Assembly: GCF_900155395.1 (NCBI RefSeq)
Contig: NZ_LT699726.1
Coordinates: 124,001-188,000, forward strand
Reading direction: 5' to 3'
DNA length: 64,000 nt
Source of the DNA: Merdibacter massiliensis
Lineage (GTDB): Bacteria > Bacillota_I > Bacilli_A > Erysipelotrichales > Erysipelotrichaceae
Under the pieces are notes generated by a model, which worked only from the letters and a program-made list of their open reading frames with translations, made no database searches and was not told the DNA's origin. Both the position numbers and the translations under genes were made by a program. Positions 8,193 through 17,055 of this stretch are shown piece by piece; the stretch's first letter is position 1, and every line of letters begins with the position of its first letter.

Positions 8193-8939
8193 TAATTCTT
8201 TTACTTCCTGAACCAATTGTTGTACCAATTGTTCATCAACGATGTCATACTCTCTTTCATGCGGAGCTGGTAGATATGCATAACTGACCTGATGATAAAA
8301 AGTGGTAGGATCTTCTTTAAAAGATTTACAAGAAGAATGTACTTGATTGATGCCTGTTTTGGAAAATAGTTCTTTCACATTATTTGCATTTACGCCGCTT
8401 CCTGCCAGAATTTCAATCTGTTTTCCATAGCGTATCTGTAATTCTCTAATCAAATCAATGCCCTGTATTGCTTTTGCACATTGGCCGCTGGTCAAAACAC
8501 GATCTACTTTGCATGCAATAAGCTGTTCAATTGATTGAATCGGATCCTTTGTTACATCAAATGCCCGGTGAAAAACAGCTTCTTTTTGATAAGAATGTAT
8601 TCGTTCTGTCATTTGGTTCGTATATTCTACATTTACGGTTGCATCCGCATGAAGAAATCCAAAAGCGATTCCATCCGCACCGTGATCTAACAAGAGCGCA
8701 GCTTCTTCCAGCATGATAAGATATTCCTCTTCACCATAACAAAATCCTGCTGCACGCGGTCTTACCATACAGATGACTTTCAGATCTGTCTCTTTTTTTA
8801 CCCGTTTTAATACAGCGAGACTTGCTGTAAGTCCGCCCACACTTAAAGCACTGTTCAATTCAACACGTTTTGCCCCGCCTTTTGCTGCGGCAATACAATC
8901 TTCATAACTTCCAGTACAGATTTCTACTATGTAATTCAT
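8166..8939 (-). CDS. cutC: Copper homeostasis protein CutC
   Basis: A 257-residue TIM-barrel protein. It opens with YIVEICTGSYEDCIAAAKGGAKRVELNSALSVGG split over residues 3-37 and continues with VICMVRPRAAGFCY, FHRAFDV and ILAGSGVNANN, all typical of the CutC family (PF03932). The family is linked to copper tolerance in E. coli, but its reaction is unsettled. A C-terminal Lys/Glu-rich tail extends the usual length slightly. It is the last gene of a three-gene leftward unit with the asparaginase and DUF1810 genes. Confidence 0.9.
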   Translation of the reverse strand: MNYIVEICTGSYEDCIAAAKGGAKRVELNSALSVGGLTASLAVLKRVKKETDLKVICMVRPRAAGFCYGEEEYLIMLEEAALLLDHGADGIAFGFLHADATVNVEYTNQMTERIHSYQKEAVFHRAFDVTKDPIQSIEQLIACKVDRVLTSGQCAKAIQGIDLIRELQIRYGKQIEILAGSGVNANNVKELFSKTGINQVHSSCKSFKEDPTTFYHQVSYAYLPAPHEREYDIVDEQLVQQLVQEVKELKKEMDLEK

Positions 8940-8957
8940 CCTCTTCTCCTAATGCCT

Positions 8958-9911
8958 CTATTTGATTTCTGTCATACATTCTCTGACATAATTTCTGATC
9001 CATTCATCGCTTGCCTGCTCAAAATATGTTTTGCCTTGTATATCTTTTTTTGCTAAAAAAACCGTTGGTTTTAATTGGCTGGTTGCTACGACAAAAGAGA
9101 ACTCTTCAATATTTGTAGCAACGCCCCATTCTCCTTTATTATTCATTGCAACCAATGACATGTCCCCAGCATTTCCACGTCTTTTTTTCAGTTCTGCATC
9201 CAAATGATTTACTGCTTGTTCACAGGCTTCCTGCGGTGTCTTTCCATCTTTCATCAAACGAACAATTTCATAGGATACACAACCTTTCATCACATCTTCT
9301 CCTAATCCGGTTGCACAGGCTCCGCCAACAGCAGAATCTACATAAAAACCAGAACCAGGAATTGGAGAATCTCCCACGCGTCCAACATGTTTCATGAACA
9401 AACCGCTTGTACTTGTTGCTGCACACATATGTGCATCTTGGTCCAAGCAGACCATTCCCACTGTATCATGACCAGAATAAGGATCCAGTTGTTGCTCCTG
9501 CATTTCCTTCACACGTTGATGATAAAAGATTTCCGCACTTTTGGTTAACATATTCTTTCTTTCAAATCCATGCTGTTGGGCATATTTAATTGCACCAGCA
9601 CCAACCAGAAAATTATTGACTGTTTCTTTAGACAAAGCTTTTGCAATACGGATCGGATTTGCAAAATCTTGAACAGCTCCAACACAGCCGATGCCTAACG
9701 TATCCCCATCCATATAACCTGCATCTAATTCTACGACCATTTCTTTATTTGGCAGTCCGCCATATCCTACACTTTTATAAAGAGCAAAATCCTCTACTTC
9801 CCGAATTGCTTCCTCGAGCGCATCTCCTGCATATTGGCCATCGATTAACTGCTGATAAACCTGTTGTATTCCCTCCAAAGCCATACGCCAAGTAGCAATG
9901 ATTCCAATCAT
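8958..9911 (-). CDS. N4-(beta-N-acetylglucosaminyl)-L-asparaginase (Ntn hydrolase)
   Basis: A 317-residue member of the aspartylglucosaminidase/plant-type asparaginase family, made as a precursor that cleaves itself. The self-processing and catalytic site is GHDTVGM around residue 152, where the Thr becomes the N-terminal nucleophile of the beta chain. GRVGDSPIPGSGFY and ATGLGEDVMK form the substrate pocket. No signal peptide is seen, so it is likely cytoplasmic. Likely substrates are asparagine-linked GlcNAc or isoaspartyl/asparagine; sequence alone does not settle which. It starts 3 bases after the DUF1810 stop. Confidence 0.87.
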   Translation of the reverse strand: MIGIIATWRMALEGIQQVYQQLIDGQYAGDALEEAIREVEDFALYKSVGYGGLPNKEMVVELDAGYMDGDTLGIGCVGAVQDFANPIRIAKALSKETVNNFLVGAGAIKYAQQHGFERKNMLTKSAEIFYHQRVKEMQEQQLDPYSGHDTVGMVCLDQDAHMCAATSTSGLFMKHVGRVGDSPIPGSGFYVDSAVGGACATGLGEDVMKGCVSYEIVRLMKDGKTPQEACEQAVNHLDAELKKRRGNAGDMSLVAMNNKGEWGVATNIEEFSFVVATSQLKPTVFLAKKDIQGKTYFEQASDEWIRNYVRECMTEIK

Positions 9912-9914
9912 TCC

Positions 9915-10328
9915 TCACTCCCCCTTTAATCGTTCTATTGTCTTTTCATCTGCTTTACCATAGAAATAGTAAAGCAGCACATTGTAAAAACGCTCTTCTT
10001 TTGTTATGTACCAAAACAAAGTCATGCAGGATCTTAATTTTAGATCGTCTGGAAAGCCCATAAGCTTCTGAGGATCATGACAAGGCAAAGCCAGCAAGAC
10101 ATCTGTTAATTCTCTCAGTCTGTTTCCTAAAATGGGATGCTGTGCATATTCACAAGCCTCCTGTTTATCTTGTATGCCGTAATAGTCCGCCATGGCACTT
10201 CTCCCTAATCCTTTTAATTGCGGGAAGATATACCACATCCAATGGGTTTCTTTTCTTCCATTCATTAATTCCATCTTTGCAGTTTCATACATATTTTCCT
10301 GTGCTAGCAAAAAACGGTCTAGATTCAT
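9915..10328 (-). CDS. DUF1810 family protein
   Basis: A 137-residue soluble protein of the DUF1810 family, with the pattern ETHWMWYIFPQLKGLGRSAMA, then YYGIQDKQEA and MGFPDDLKLRSCMTLFW (each stretch is contiguous in the protein). Function is unknown. The start at ATG 10328 has AAGGAG about 10 bases upstream; an earlier in-frame ATG would add 44 residues that do not fit the family. It is first of the leftward unit with the asparaginase and cutC. Confidence 0.85.
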   Translation of the reverse strand: MNLDRFLLAQENMYETAKMELMNGRKETHWMWYIFPQLKGLGRSAMADYYGIQDKQEACEYAQHPILGNRLRELTDVLLALPCHDPQKLMGFPDDLKLRSCMTLFWYITKEERFYNVLLYYFYGKADEKTIERLKGE

Positions 10329-10380
10329 ACATTTTATTCTCCTTTCATTATAACAAAACCATAAAATTACTTTATAATTA

Positions 10381-10411
10381 AAAACTCTTACTAATATACA
10401 GTAAGAGTTAA
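10381..10411 (-). terminator. Intrinsic terminator of the ABC exporter operon
   Basis: Stem AACTCTTAC / GTAAGAGTT with a 9-base loop; leftward it ends in TTTTTAA. It lies between the exporter stop codon and the DUF1810 start. Confidence 0.85.
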
Positions 10412-10419
10412 ATAAAGAA

Positions 10420-12141
10420 CTAAGAAGCAAACTGGCTGTTGAACAATTGGGTATAAGCACCCTCTTTAGCGAGTAATTCCTTGTGTGTTCCTTGTTCGAT
10501 GATATTTCCTTGATCCATTACCAGTATCTGATCTGCATCAATGATGGTAGACAAACGATGAGCGATAATAAAACTTGTTTTTCCTTCCATCAACAACTCC
10601 ATTGCATGATTTACATGCTGTTCGCTTAAGGTATCGATGCTGCTGGTCGCTTCATCCAATATCAAGATATGTGGATTCATCAACAATACTCTTGTAATTG
10701 AAAGCAACTGTCTTTGGCCCTGTGACAGGATATTGCTGTTGGCATGTAAAATGGTATCATAACCGTGGTTCAAACGAATGATAAATTCATGTGCTCCGCT
10801 TTTTTTTGCAGCGGCAATGATTTCATCACGTGTTGCCTGCGGTTTTCCATAAGCGATATTATCCGCTATTGTGCCCTCAAATAAGTAAGTATCCTGTAAA
10901 ACCATACCAAACTGGGAACGCAAAGAATCTCGTTTTACTTCGTTGATATTTTGTCCATCTATACAGATACAGCCGCTATTCACATCATAAAAACGCATCA
11001 GCAGATTAACTAAAGTAGTCTTTCCTGCACCTGTTTTACCAACAATGGCCACTTTGCTGCCTGCTTTTATATCTAATGTAATATCTTTCATCAGAGGTTT
11101 TTTCTCATCATAGGCAAAAGAGACATGGTCAAAGGAAACAGCACCTTTATTTAACATCAGCTCATTGAATTGTTGATCGTCACTTTGCTTTGGCAGATCC
11201 ATGATCGCAAAAATACGCTTTCCACTAGAAACCGCACTCTGCAATTGTGTCATTACACCGGTAATCTCTGTAAATGGCTTTGAGAATAAATTGGAATACA
11301 TCAAAAATGTAGAAATGTTTCCGATGGTGATCTGGCCTAAAAAAGCGAGAATAGCACCTACTGCACCAACAATTGCATAAGCGCTGTTCATGACGAAACG
11401 TGTGCTCGGATTTGCCAACGAACCATAAAACTGCGATTTTACGCCAGATACATACAATTCTTGATTATATTTCACAAATTGTTTTTGTGCTTGTTTTTCA
11501 TAGCCAAATGCTTTTACACTACGAATACCGCTTAACATCTCCTCGCTATATCCATTTAATTTACCCAGGATGTTTGCCTGTTCATTAAAATACCGATTGG
11601 TGCGTACCGTAATGATCCGTGCCACCAAATAAGTAAACGGTGCAGAAATGACAACGATCCCAGTCATGATCCAATTGATCTGAATCATAAAAATCAGGGT
11701 TAAGACAATGGTTGCAGCACCGCTTAACATCGTAGAGAGTGACTGCAAAAATCCGTCACTGATGAAATCGATATCATTGATAAAACGAGAAATAAGATCT
11801 CCTCTGGCATGTTGATCATAAAAAGAAACAGGCAATTGTTCTAATTTAGCATACAGCTGTCTGCGTAAGACACTGCAGCTCGAAAAAGCAATATGATTGC
11901 TGGCTGCCATCATCCCCCAATTAAAAATCGAATATGCTACATACATAGCGACCAATATACTAATACGCATGATCAATTGTGAGAACTGCATCTGTGCGGT
12001 AATATGATCGATAATATTCCCAATCAACAAAGGAGCAGCAACATTCAACAAGACAGAGATAAATGCACAAAAAAGAGAAATAAGCAATGCGCCTTTAAAC
12101 AACCACAAAAAACCAATTAACCGCTTCAAAGTTTCTTTCAT
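10420..12141 (-). CDS. ABC exporter half-transporter, catalytic partner of a heterodimer
   Basis: A 573-residue half-transporter: six membrane helices in the first 310 residues, then an ATPase domain. Walker A is GKTGAGKTT, Walker B ILILDE with the catalytic Glu, and the switch His is in IIAHRLST. The signature motif is LSQGQ instead of LSGGQ. Combined with the degenerate Walker B and switch residue of the adjacent subunit, this predicts one canonical and one degenerate ATP site, as in TM287/288-type heterodimers. The substrate is unknown (drugs, lipids or peptides). ATGA overlap of 4 bases with the upstream subunit. Confidence 0.9.
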   Translation of the reverse strand: MKETLKRLIGFLWLFKGALLISLFCAFISVLLNVAAPLLIGNIIDHITAQMQFSQLIMRISILVAMYVAYSIFNWGMMAASNHIAFSSCSVLRRQLYAKLEQLPVSFYDQHARGDLISRFINDIDFISDGFLQSLSTMLSGAATIVLTLIFMIQINWIMTGIVVISAPFTYLVARIITVRTNRYFNEQANILGKLNGYSEEMLSGIRSVKAFGYEKQAQKQFVKYNQELYVSGVKSQFYGSLANPSTRFVMNSAYAIVGAVGAILAFLGQITIGNISTFLMYSNLFSKPFTEITGVMTQLQSAVSSGKRIFAIMDLPKQSDDQQFNELMLNKGAVSFDHVSFAYDEKKPLMKDITLDIKAGSKVAIVGKTGAGKTTLVNLLMRFYDVNSGCICIDGQNINEVKRDSLRSQFGMVLQDTYLFEGTIADNIAYGKPQATRDEIIAAAKKSGAHEFIIRLNHGYDTILHANSNILSQGQRQLLSITRVLLMNPHILILDEATSSIDTLSEQHVNHAMELLMEGKTSFIIAHRLSTIIDADQILVMDQGNIIEQGTHKELLAKEGAYTQLFNSQFAS

Positions 12142-13868
12142 AACCGCATCACCTCTTTTTCTATTTTCTGGGTTTTACATAAGTCTCGATATACAGCACA
12201 TGTATCATATAGTTCTTCATGCACTCCGGATCCAACTATTTTCCCATCCTGCAAAACAAGGATGCGATCGCTATTCAACAAAGTAGAAACACGCTGCGAT
12301 ACAATGAACTTTGTAGCATTCCCATACTGTTCCCGCAAAGCTTTGCGCAAAGAAGCATCTGTCTTAAAATCCAAAGCACTGCATGAATCATCTAAAATCA
12401 AGACGGATGGTTTTCGCAACAATGCACGAGCGATACAGAGACGTTGGCGCTGCCCGCCCGAGAAATTAGCGCCTCCTCTTTCTACTTTTGCATCTAGACC
12501 ATTTTTAAGATTTTTTACAAAATCTGCAGCCTGTGCATCTTCCAATGCTTTCCAAATTTCCGCATCGCTCACATTCGTATATCCAAAACAGATATTGTCA
12601 CGAATGGTTCCATAAAATAACTCATTGATTTGTGGAACACTTACGATCTCTTTGCAAATTTCTTCATGTTTTATTGTACGAATATCTTGCCCGTACAAAT
12701 AAACTGTACCTGCTTGAGGATCATAAAAACGACTGATCAAATGAATCAGTGTTGTTTTTCCAGAACCTGTGCCGCCAATGATCCCTATGGTTTCTCCTGT
12801 ATGGATCACAAAATTTAAATCAGACAATGCTGCTTCCCCTTCTCCATAAGAAAAGCGAACATTTTCAAAGCAGACAGCTTCTTCTGGTTTTTCATATAAA
12901 ATTGAGTTGTTCCCATCTTCCATCGTTGCTTCATATTCCAGCACTTCATTTACACGCTGCGCACTTGCCGCCGCTTTCGTGAAGATCACGATCAGATTGC
13001 TTAAAGCAACCAATGCCGTCAGGATAGAAGAAGCATAATTGATGAATGCTACAATAACACCTGGCGCAATCGTTCCATCTTGGATCTGCCATACACCTTG
13101 ATACAGTATAATGATGACTGCCATATTGATCACAAACGCTGTTAAAGGATTTAATAATGCAGATAAACGTGCAATTTTCATCATTTGTTCTTGCAGATCA
13201 TCTATATTTCTTTCAACTCGTTTCTTTTCTCTTCTCTGCGATACAAAAGCACGAATCACACGAATCCCTGCAAATGTATCTTGTAATACGGAGCCGAACT
13301 GATCTAATTTTCTTTGATACTGACGATACAGGGGTGTCGAAAAACGGATAAATAAAAACAGGATCAATGAAATAAAAGGTACCGCGGCAATTAAAATAAA
13401 AGATAACCGAAGATCAAGAAACATTGCCATAACAATAGCTCCTATAATAATAAAAGGAGCACGAATGACAAGACGGATCAACATGGCAACTGCCAATTGC
13501 AGCTGATTGACGTCATTGCCCAATCGATTCACCAGCGAAGTCGTGGTAAAATGATCGATATCATGATAAGAAAATGTTTGAATATGAGCATATAGACGAT
13601 TTCGCATATCCGTTCCAAATCCTTGTGAAGCTAGTGCCGCACTATACTGACAAACCATTGAAAAACAGAAACCGACAATCACCATTACGATCATGAGTCC
13701 CCCTAATCGTAAAACAACTTGAAAATCATGTTTGACTACACCGTCATTGATCATATAGGCCATGATCGTTGGCAAGATCAATTCCAATACAGCTTCCATT
13801 AATTTACAAAAAGGACCTAGAGTACATTGAAGCCAATATGGTTTCAGATATCTTGCTAGTTTACACAT
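12138..13868 (-). CDS. ABC exporter half-transporter, degenerate-site partner
   Basis: A 576-residue half-transporter that pairs with the next gene. The membrane domain occupies about residues 1-310. The ATPase domain has Walker A GGTGSGKTT, signature FSGGQRQR and Walker B LILDDSCSALD, where Asp replaces the catalytic Glu. The switch region is IVSQRVST, with Gln in place of His. I chose ATG 13868, preceded by AAGGGGGA; the frame stays open 78 codons further upstream but that stretch has no exporter homology. First gene of a two-gene operon. Confidence 0.9.
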   Translation of the reverse strand: MCKLARYLKPYWLQCTLGPFCKLMEAVLELILPTIMAYMINDGVVKHDFQVVLRLGGLMIVMVIVGFCFSMVCQYSAALASQGFGTDMRNRLYAHIQTFSYHDIDHFTTTSLVNRLGNDVNQLQLAVAMLIRLVIRAPFIIIGAIVMAMFLDLRLSFILIAAVPFISLILFLFIRFSTPLYRQYQRKLDQFGSVLQDTFAGIRVIRAFVSQRREKKRVERNIDDLQEQMMKIARLSALLNPLTAFVINMAVIIILYQGVWQIQDGTIAPGVIVAFINYASSILTALVALSNLIVIFTKAAASAQRVNEVLEYEATMEDGNNSILYEKPEEAVCFENVRFSYGEGEAALSDLNFVIHTGETIGIIGGTGSGKTTLIHLISRFYDPQAGTVYLYGQDIRTIKHEEICKEIVSVPQINELFYGTIRDNICFGYTNVSDAEIWKALEDAQAADFVKNLKNGLDAKVERGGANFSGGQRQRLCIARALLRKPSVLILDDSCSALDFKTDASLRKALREQYGNATKFIVSQRVSTLLNSDRILVLQDGKIVGSGVHEELYDTCAVYRDLCKTQKIEKEVMRL

Positions 13869-14028
13869 GAAAGATCCCCCTTCTTTAGAAATAAATACCA
13901 TCTTATTATAAACATTTCCCGTTTTATAGCCAAATGAATTTGAGTAATTCTCATTCTTTTTTATTTTGCACGGATAAAACTGTGCTATGCTATAGATAAT
14001 AATATACGGAATTAAGGAGGAATGAATC

Positions 14029-14919
14029 ATGAAATATGCAATTGCCATTGACATCGGGGGAACAAATACACGTGTCGCATTGATCAATGAAAAATATAGC
14101 ATCGAAAACCGCGTTCAATTTGCAACTAATCCATCCGATCCTTATGCAACTATTGAAGAGATACGCAAAGCTATTGCCGGCTTTGGAAAAAAAGCAGAGG
14201 GTATCGGCATTTCTTGTCCTGGGCCACTCGATCTTCTGCATGGATATATCCTTACGACAACAAATCTGAATAAAGAATGGTATAATTATCCCATTTGCGA
14301 AAAGCTGAGCGAAGCAACAAAATTACCTGTATATTTAGAGAATGATGCAAATCTTGCTTGTCTTGCCGAAGCATGTATCGGAAGAGGAAAAGATTATAAT
14401 TATGTGTCATTTATCACTGTCTCTACCGGTGTTGGCGCAGGATTGGCTATTCATAAACGTATTTATCAGGGTGCTCATGGATTTGCTCATGAGATTGCTC
14501 ATATCCCGCTTTGGAAAGATGGTCCGACACACGGCTCTATTTATCCAGGAGGAGTGGAAGCTATCTCATCTGGTACAGCTATTACCACACGTGCTAGAAA
14601 AGCCGGTTTATCCGTTGCCCATGCTGGAGAAGTCAATGACCTTGCACTCGCCGGCAACGAAGTTGCCATGCAGATCATTGATGATGCGAAGGAATATTTG
14701 GCAAATACCATCGCCATCATTTATGCTTTTATCGATCCGGATATCGTCATCCTCGGCGGAAGTGTTGCATTGAAGATTGCCGGATTTGTGGAAGATGTTG
14801 AAATGCGTGTAAAATCAAAAGTCTTTTCTACGATCGCTCCTTATGTAAATGTTGTCAAAACAAACCTGAGCGAGGACAGCGGTCTGTTAGGCGGTGCCTG
14901 CCTAGTATTCTTGAAATAA
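14029..14919 (+). CDS. ROK-family sugar kinase without the zinc motif
   Basis: A 296-residue ROK (repressor, ORF, kinase) protein. The phosphate-binding loop AIDIGGTNTR is at the N terminus, followed by GISCPGPLD, the catalytic ENDAN (Asp near residue 106) and STGVGAG. It lacks the N-terminal helix-turn-helix of ROK repressors, so it is a kinase, perhaps for glucose, ManNAc or a related hexose. The family's cysteine zinc site is replaced by THGSIYPGG, though the preceding His of GFAHEIAH is kept. ATG 14029 follows AAGGAGG. Monocistronic. Confidence 0.88.
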   Translation: MKYAIAIDIGGTNTRVALINEKYSIENRVQFATNPSDPYATIEEIRKAIAGFGKKAEGIGISCPGPLDLLHGYILTTTNLNKEWYNYPICEKLSEATKLPVYLENDANLACLAEACIGRGKDYNYVSFITVSTGVGAGLAIHKRIYQGAHGFAHEIAHIPLWKDGPTHGSIYPGGVEAISSGTAITTRARKAGLSVAHAGEVNDLALAGNEVAMQIIDDAKEYLANTIAIIYAFIDPDIVILGGSVALKIAGFVEDVEMRVKSKVFSTIAPYVNVVKTNLSEDSGLLGGACLVFLK

Positions 14920-14932
14920 AACTCCATTTAAC

Positions 14933-14973
14933 GAATTCTATATTTTGTTCATACAAGTATAGAATTCTTTTTT
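14933..14973 (+). terminator. Intrinsic terminator after the ROK kinase
   Basis: A 10-bp stem GAATTCTATA / TATAGAATTC with a 15-base loop and a following T6 run. Confidence 0.88.
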
Positions 14974-15010
14974 GATAAAGCAATGGATAAAGATCAAAGC
15001 TGTCAAACGG

Positions 15011-15053
15011 AAAAAAGATCAACTCCCATAAAGTATAAGAGTTGATCTTTTTT
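15011..15053. terminator. Bidirectional terminator 3' of the Amt-PII gene
   Basis: A perfect 15-bp stem AAAAAAGATCAACTC / GAGTTGATCTTTTTT around a 13-base loop. Leftward it ends the amt transcript; rightward it would back up the ROK terminator. Confidence 0.9.
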
Positions 15054-15091
15054 GATTGAACGATCAAATTGCTTCACAATAAGAAACAATG

Positions 15092-16792
15092 TTATTTTTC
15101 ATCGTATTGCAATGCTTCTTTGCCTTGCTGCCCGCTACTAATACGGATAACATTTTCAACATGATATACAAAGATCTTTCCATCACCCATATGTCCTGTA
15201 TACAATGCTTTCTTGGCAGTATCCACGATCGTATCCACCGGAATTTCAGAAACTACGATTTCTGCTTTGATCTTCGGCAATAATTGCGGTTCTACTTTTG
15301 CACCACGATAGTAGTTTACTTGTCCTTTCTGCACACCGCAGCCCATTACACGTGTAACAGTCATACCGCCGATACCAATTGCATGCATTGCACTTTGCAA
15401 ACGGTCGAATTTTTCCGGTTTTGTGATGATAACTACTTTGGACATCATCGGCTGCAATGAAACAACTTCTTTGACCGGCACTGCTTCTTCCACTTTGACT
15501 GTCTCAGTCGGTTTATCATATGTCACATCAACCGTTGTATCCGGTTTACCGCTGTAAGATTCTGTTTCAAAGCTGAATCCTGCATATGCACTTTCCAAAC
15601 CATGTTCTAATTTATCCAGACCAACGATTTCTTCTTCAGCAGTTACACGTAAACCTACTGTCTTCTTTATAAGCAGGAATGCAATCGTCATCGTAACAGC
15701 CGTCCATGCGCCAACAGCAATCAAGCCAATACATTGTGTAAATAACAGCTGGAATCCGCCGCCATAGAATAATCCTTGTGCCTGCGGCATGGTATCTGTA
15801 CCACATGCAAACAATCCGACACAGATTGTTCCTAACATACCATTTCCGAAGTGTACGGCAACTGCGCCTACTGGATCATCGATCTTTAATTTATAATCTA
15901 ACAGCCAAACAAAGAAACATACAGTAAATCCGGATAAGATACCGATGATGCTGGCACCAAAGATATCAACAGCATCGCAACCTGCCGTAATAGCAACCAA
16001 GCCTGCCAAAGAACCATTCAATGACATGCTGACATCTGGTTTACCATATTTCAGCCATGTGAATATCATGACTGTGCAAGTGGCTAATGCAGGAGCAACT
16101 GTCGTAGTTGCGAAGATTGTTGCCAATTGTAAACCGTTTGTTGCAGCAGCACCATTAAAACCGTACCATCCAAACCACAGAATGAAAACACCTAATGCTC
16201 CAATCGTCAAGTTATGTCCTGGAATACCACGAGGTTTTCCATCTTTATCGTATTTTCCGATACGAGGCCCTAACATTTTTGCACCGATCAATGCAGTTAA
16301 TCCGCCCACGAAGTGAATAGCTGCACTTCCTGCAAAATCATGGAATCCCATTTGCGACAACCAGCCGCCTCCCCAAATCCAATGTGCTTCAATTGGATAT
16401 ACGATCAAACTGATGACAAAACTATAAATACAGTATGACAAGAATTTTGTTCTTTCTGCCATTGCTCCTGAAACAATTGTCGCAGCAGTTGCACAGAATA
16501 CCAGGTTAAATGTAAATGATGCCCAATCTGTTCCTACAAAATCGAACAATGGATTTTCCCCAAAACCAATCAGACCCATAAAGTCTTGGCCACATAAGAA
16601 ACTATAACCAAGGATCAAAAAAGCGACTGTTCCTAAACAAAAATCCATCAGGTTTTTCATTAAAATGTTGCCTGCATTCTTTATACGGGTAAAGCCAGCT
16701 TCTACCATAGCAAAGCCTGCCTGCATAAAGAATACAAATGCAGCACCGATCAAATACCAAATACCAAAGATTTCACTCAAAATTTCATCCAT
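15092..16792 (-). CDS. amt: Ammonium transporter with fused C-terminal PII regulator
   Basis: A 566-residue fusion. Residues 1 to about 400 form an Amt/Rh ammonium channel with 11 membrane segments. The twin-His pore residues appear in IEAHWIWGGGW or HFVGGLTALIG and in AVAVHFGNGMLG. After a linker rich in Thr, Val and Glu, residues from about 450 form a complete PII (GlnB/GlnK) domain: VVIITKPEKFDRLQSAM, the T-loop GQVNYYRGAKV, and the B-loop TGHMGDGKIFVY. PII normally binds Amt as a separate protein to block it when nitrogen is plentiful; here regulator and channel are covalently joined. A strong promoter and a leader hairpin precede it. Confidence 0.93.
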   Translation of the reverse strand: MDEILSEIFGIWYLIGAAFVFFMQAGFAMVEAGFTRIKNAGNILMKNLMDFCLGTVAFLILGYSFLCGQDFMGLIGFGENPLFDFVGTDWASFTFNLVFCATAATIVSGAMAERTKFLSYCIYSFVISLIVYPIEAHWIWGGGWLSQMGFHDFAGSAAIHFVGGLTALIGAKMLGPRIGKYDKDGKPRGIPGHNLTIGALGVFILWFGWYGFNGAAATNGLQLATIFATTTVAPALATCTVMIFTWLKYGKPDVSMSLNGSLAGLVAITAGCDAVDIFGASIIGILSGFTVCFFVWLLDYKLKIDDPVGAVAVHFGNGMLGTICVGLFACGTDTMPQAQGLFYGGGFQLLFTQCIGLIAVGAWTAVTMTIAFLLIKKTVGLRVTAEEEIVGLDKLEHGLESAYAGFSFETESYSGKPDTTVDVTYDKPTETVKVEEAVPVKEVVSLQPMMSKVVIITKPEKFDRLQSAMHAIGIGGMTVTRVMGCGVQKGQVNYYRGAKVEPQLLPKIKAEIVVSEIPVDTIVDTAKKALYTGHMGDGKIFVYHVENVIRISSGQQGKEALQYDEK

Positions 16793-16832
16793 ACAATTCC
16801 CTCCGTTCTTATATTCAGGCCCGAACGAATGT

Positions 16833-16892
16833 ACAAAAAAGCGAAAGGCGCTCTGGATAATTCATTCCAAAGCGCCATTGCTTTTTTTGTAT
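16833..16892 (-). promoter_or_regulatory. Terminator-like hairpin in the 5' leader of amt
   Basis: Read leftward, GGCGCTTTGG pairs with CCAGAGCGCC (10 bp, one G-U) over a 10-base loop, followed by TTTCGCTTTTTTG. An outer stem of CAAAAAAAGC with GCTTTTTTG can close around it. It begins at the predicted transcription start and ends about 40 bases before the amt start codon, so it could stop transcription before the gene: an attenuator. I see no T-box or known riboswitch core. An RNA-binding antiterminator, for example of the ANTAR type, is possible but not shown. Confidence 0.65.
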
Positions 16893-16898
16893 GCACTT

Positions 16899-16927
16899 AG
16901 TCTAGCAGAGCAAATGAAAATTGTCAA
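16899..16927 (-). promoter_or_regulatory. Promoter of amt
   Basis: On the minus strand, TTGACA (16922-16927) and TAGACT (16899-16904) are separated by exactly 17 bases. The predicted start is near 16892. Confidence 0.8.
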
Positions 16928-16993
16928 CAAGAAAATGAAAATATTTTCTTTATTTTGAATGAAATCATTTTCATATAGAAAGAAATCAAACAT

Positions 16994-17042
16994 AAAGTGA
17001 ATTTATTCCCGTTCTTTTGATTCGGTTAAATAAATCCACTTT
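16994..17042 (-). terminator. Possible terminator of nrdD-nrdG
   Basis: A 14-bp stem with one mismatch, AAAGTGAATTTATT / AATAAATCCACTTT, lies just after nrdG. The T tract on the leftward side is weak (TTTATGTTTGATTT), so termination is uncertain. Confidence 0.5.
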
Positions 17043-17055
17043 TCTTACCATTCTT

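Noticed and set aside
9915-10460. Longer DUF1810 protein starting at 10460
   Set aside because: The added 44 residues run back through a terminator hairpin and into the ABC exporter gene; AAGGAG precedes ATG 10328.
12138-14102. N-terminal extension of the ABC exporter to 14102
   Set aside because: The extra 78 residues run across the divergent ROK promoter and start, show no exporter homology, and a good ribosome site precedes ATG 13868.
14029-14919. ROK transcriptional repressor
   Set aside because: The protein begins directly with the ATP-binding loop and has no N-terminal helix-turn-helix.
16833-16892. Hairpin as the terminator of nrdDG only
   Set aside because: A strong amt promoter lies between nrdG and the hairpin, so the hairpin is inside the amt leader; it may also stop nrdDG read-through but that is not its only role.
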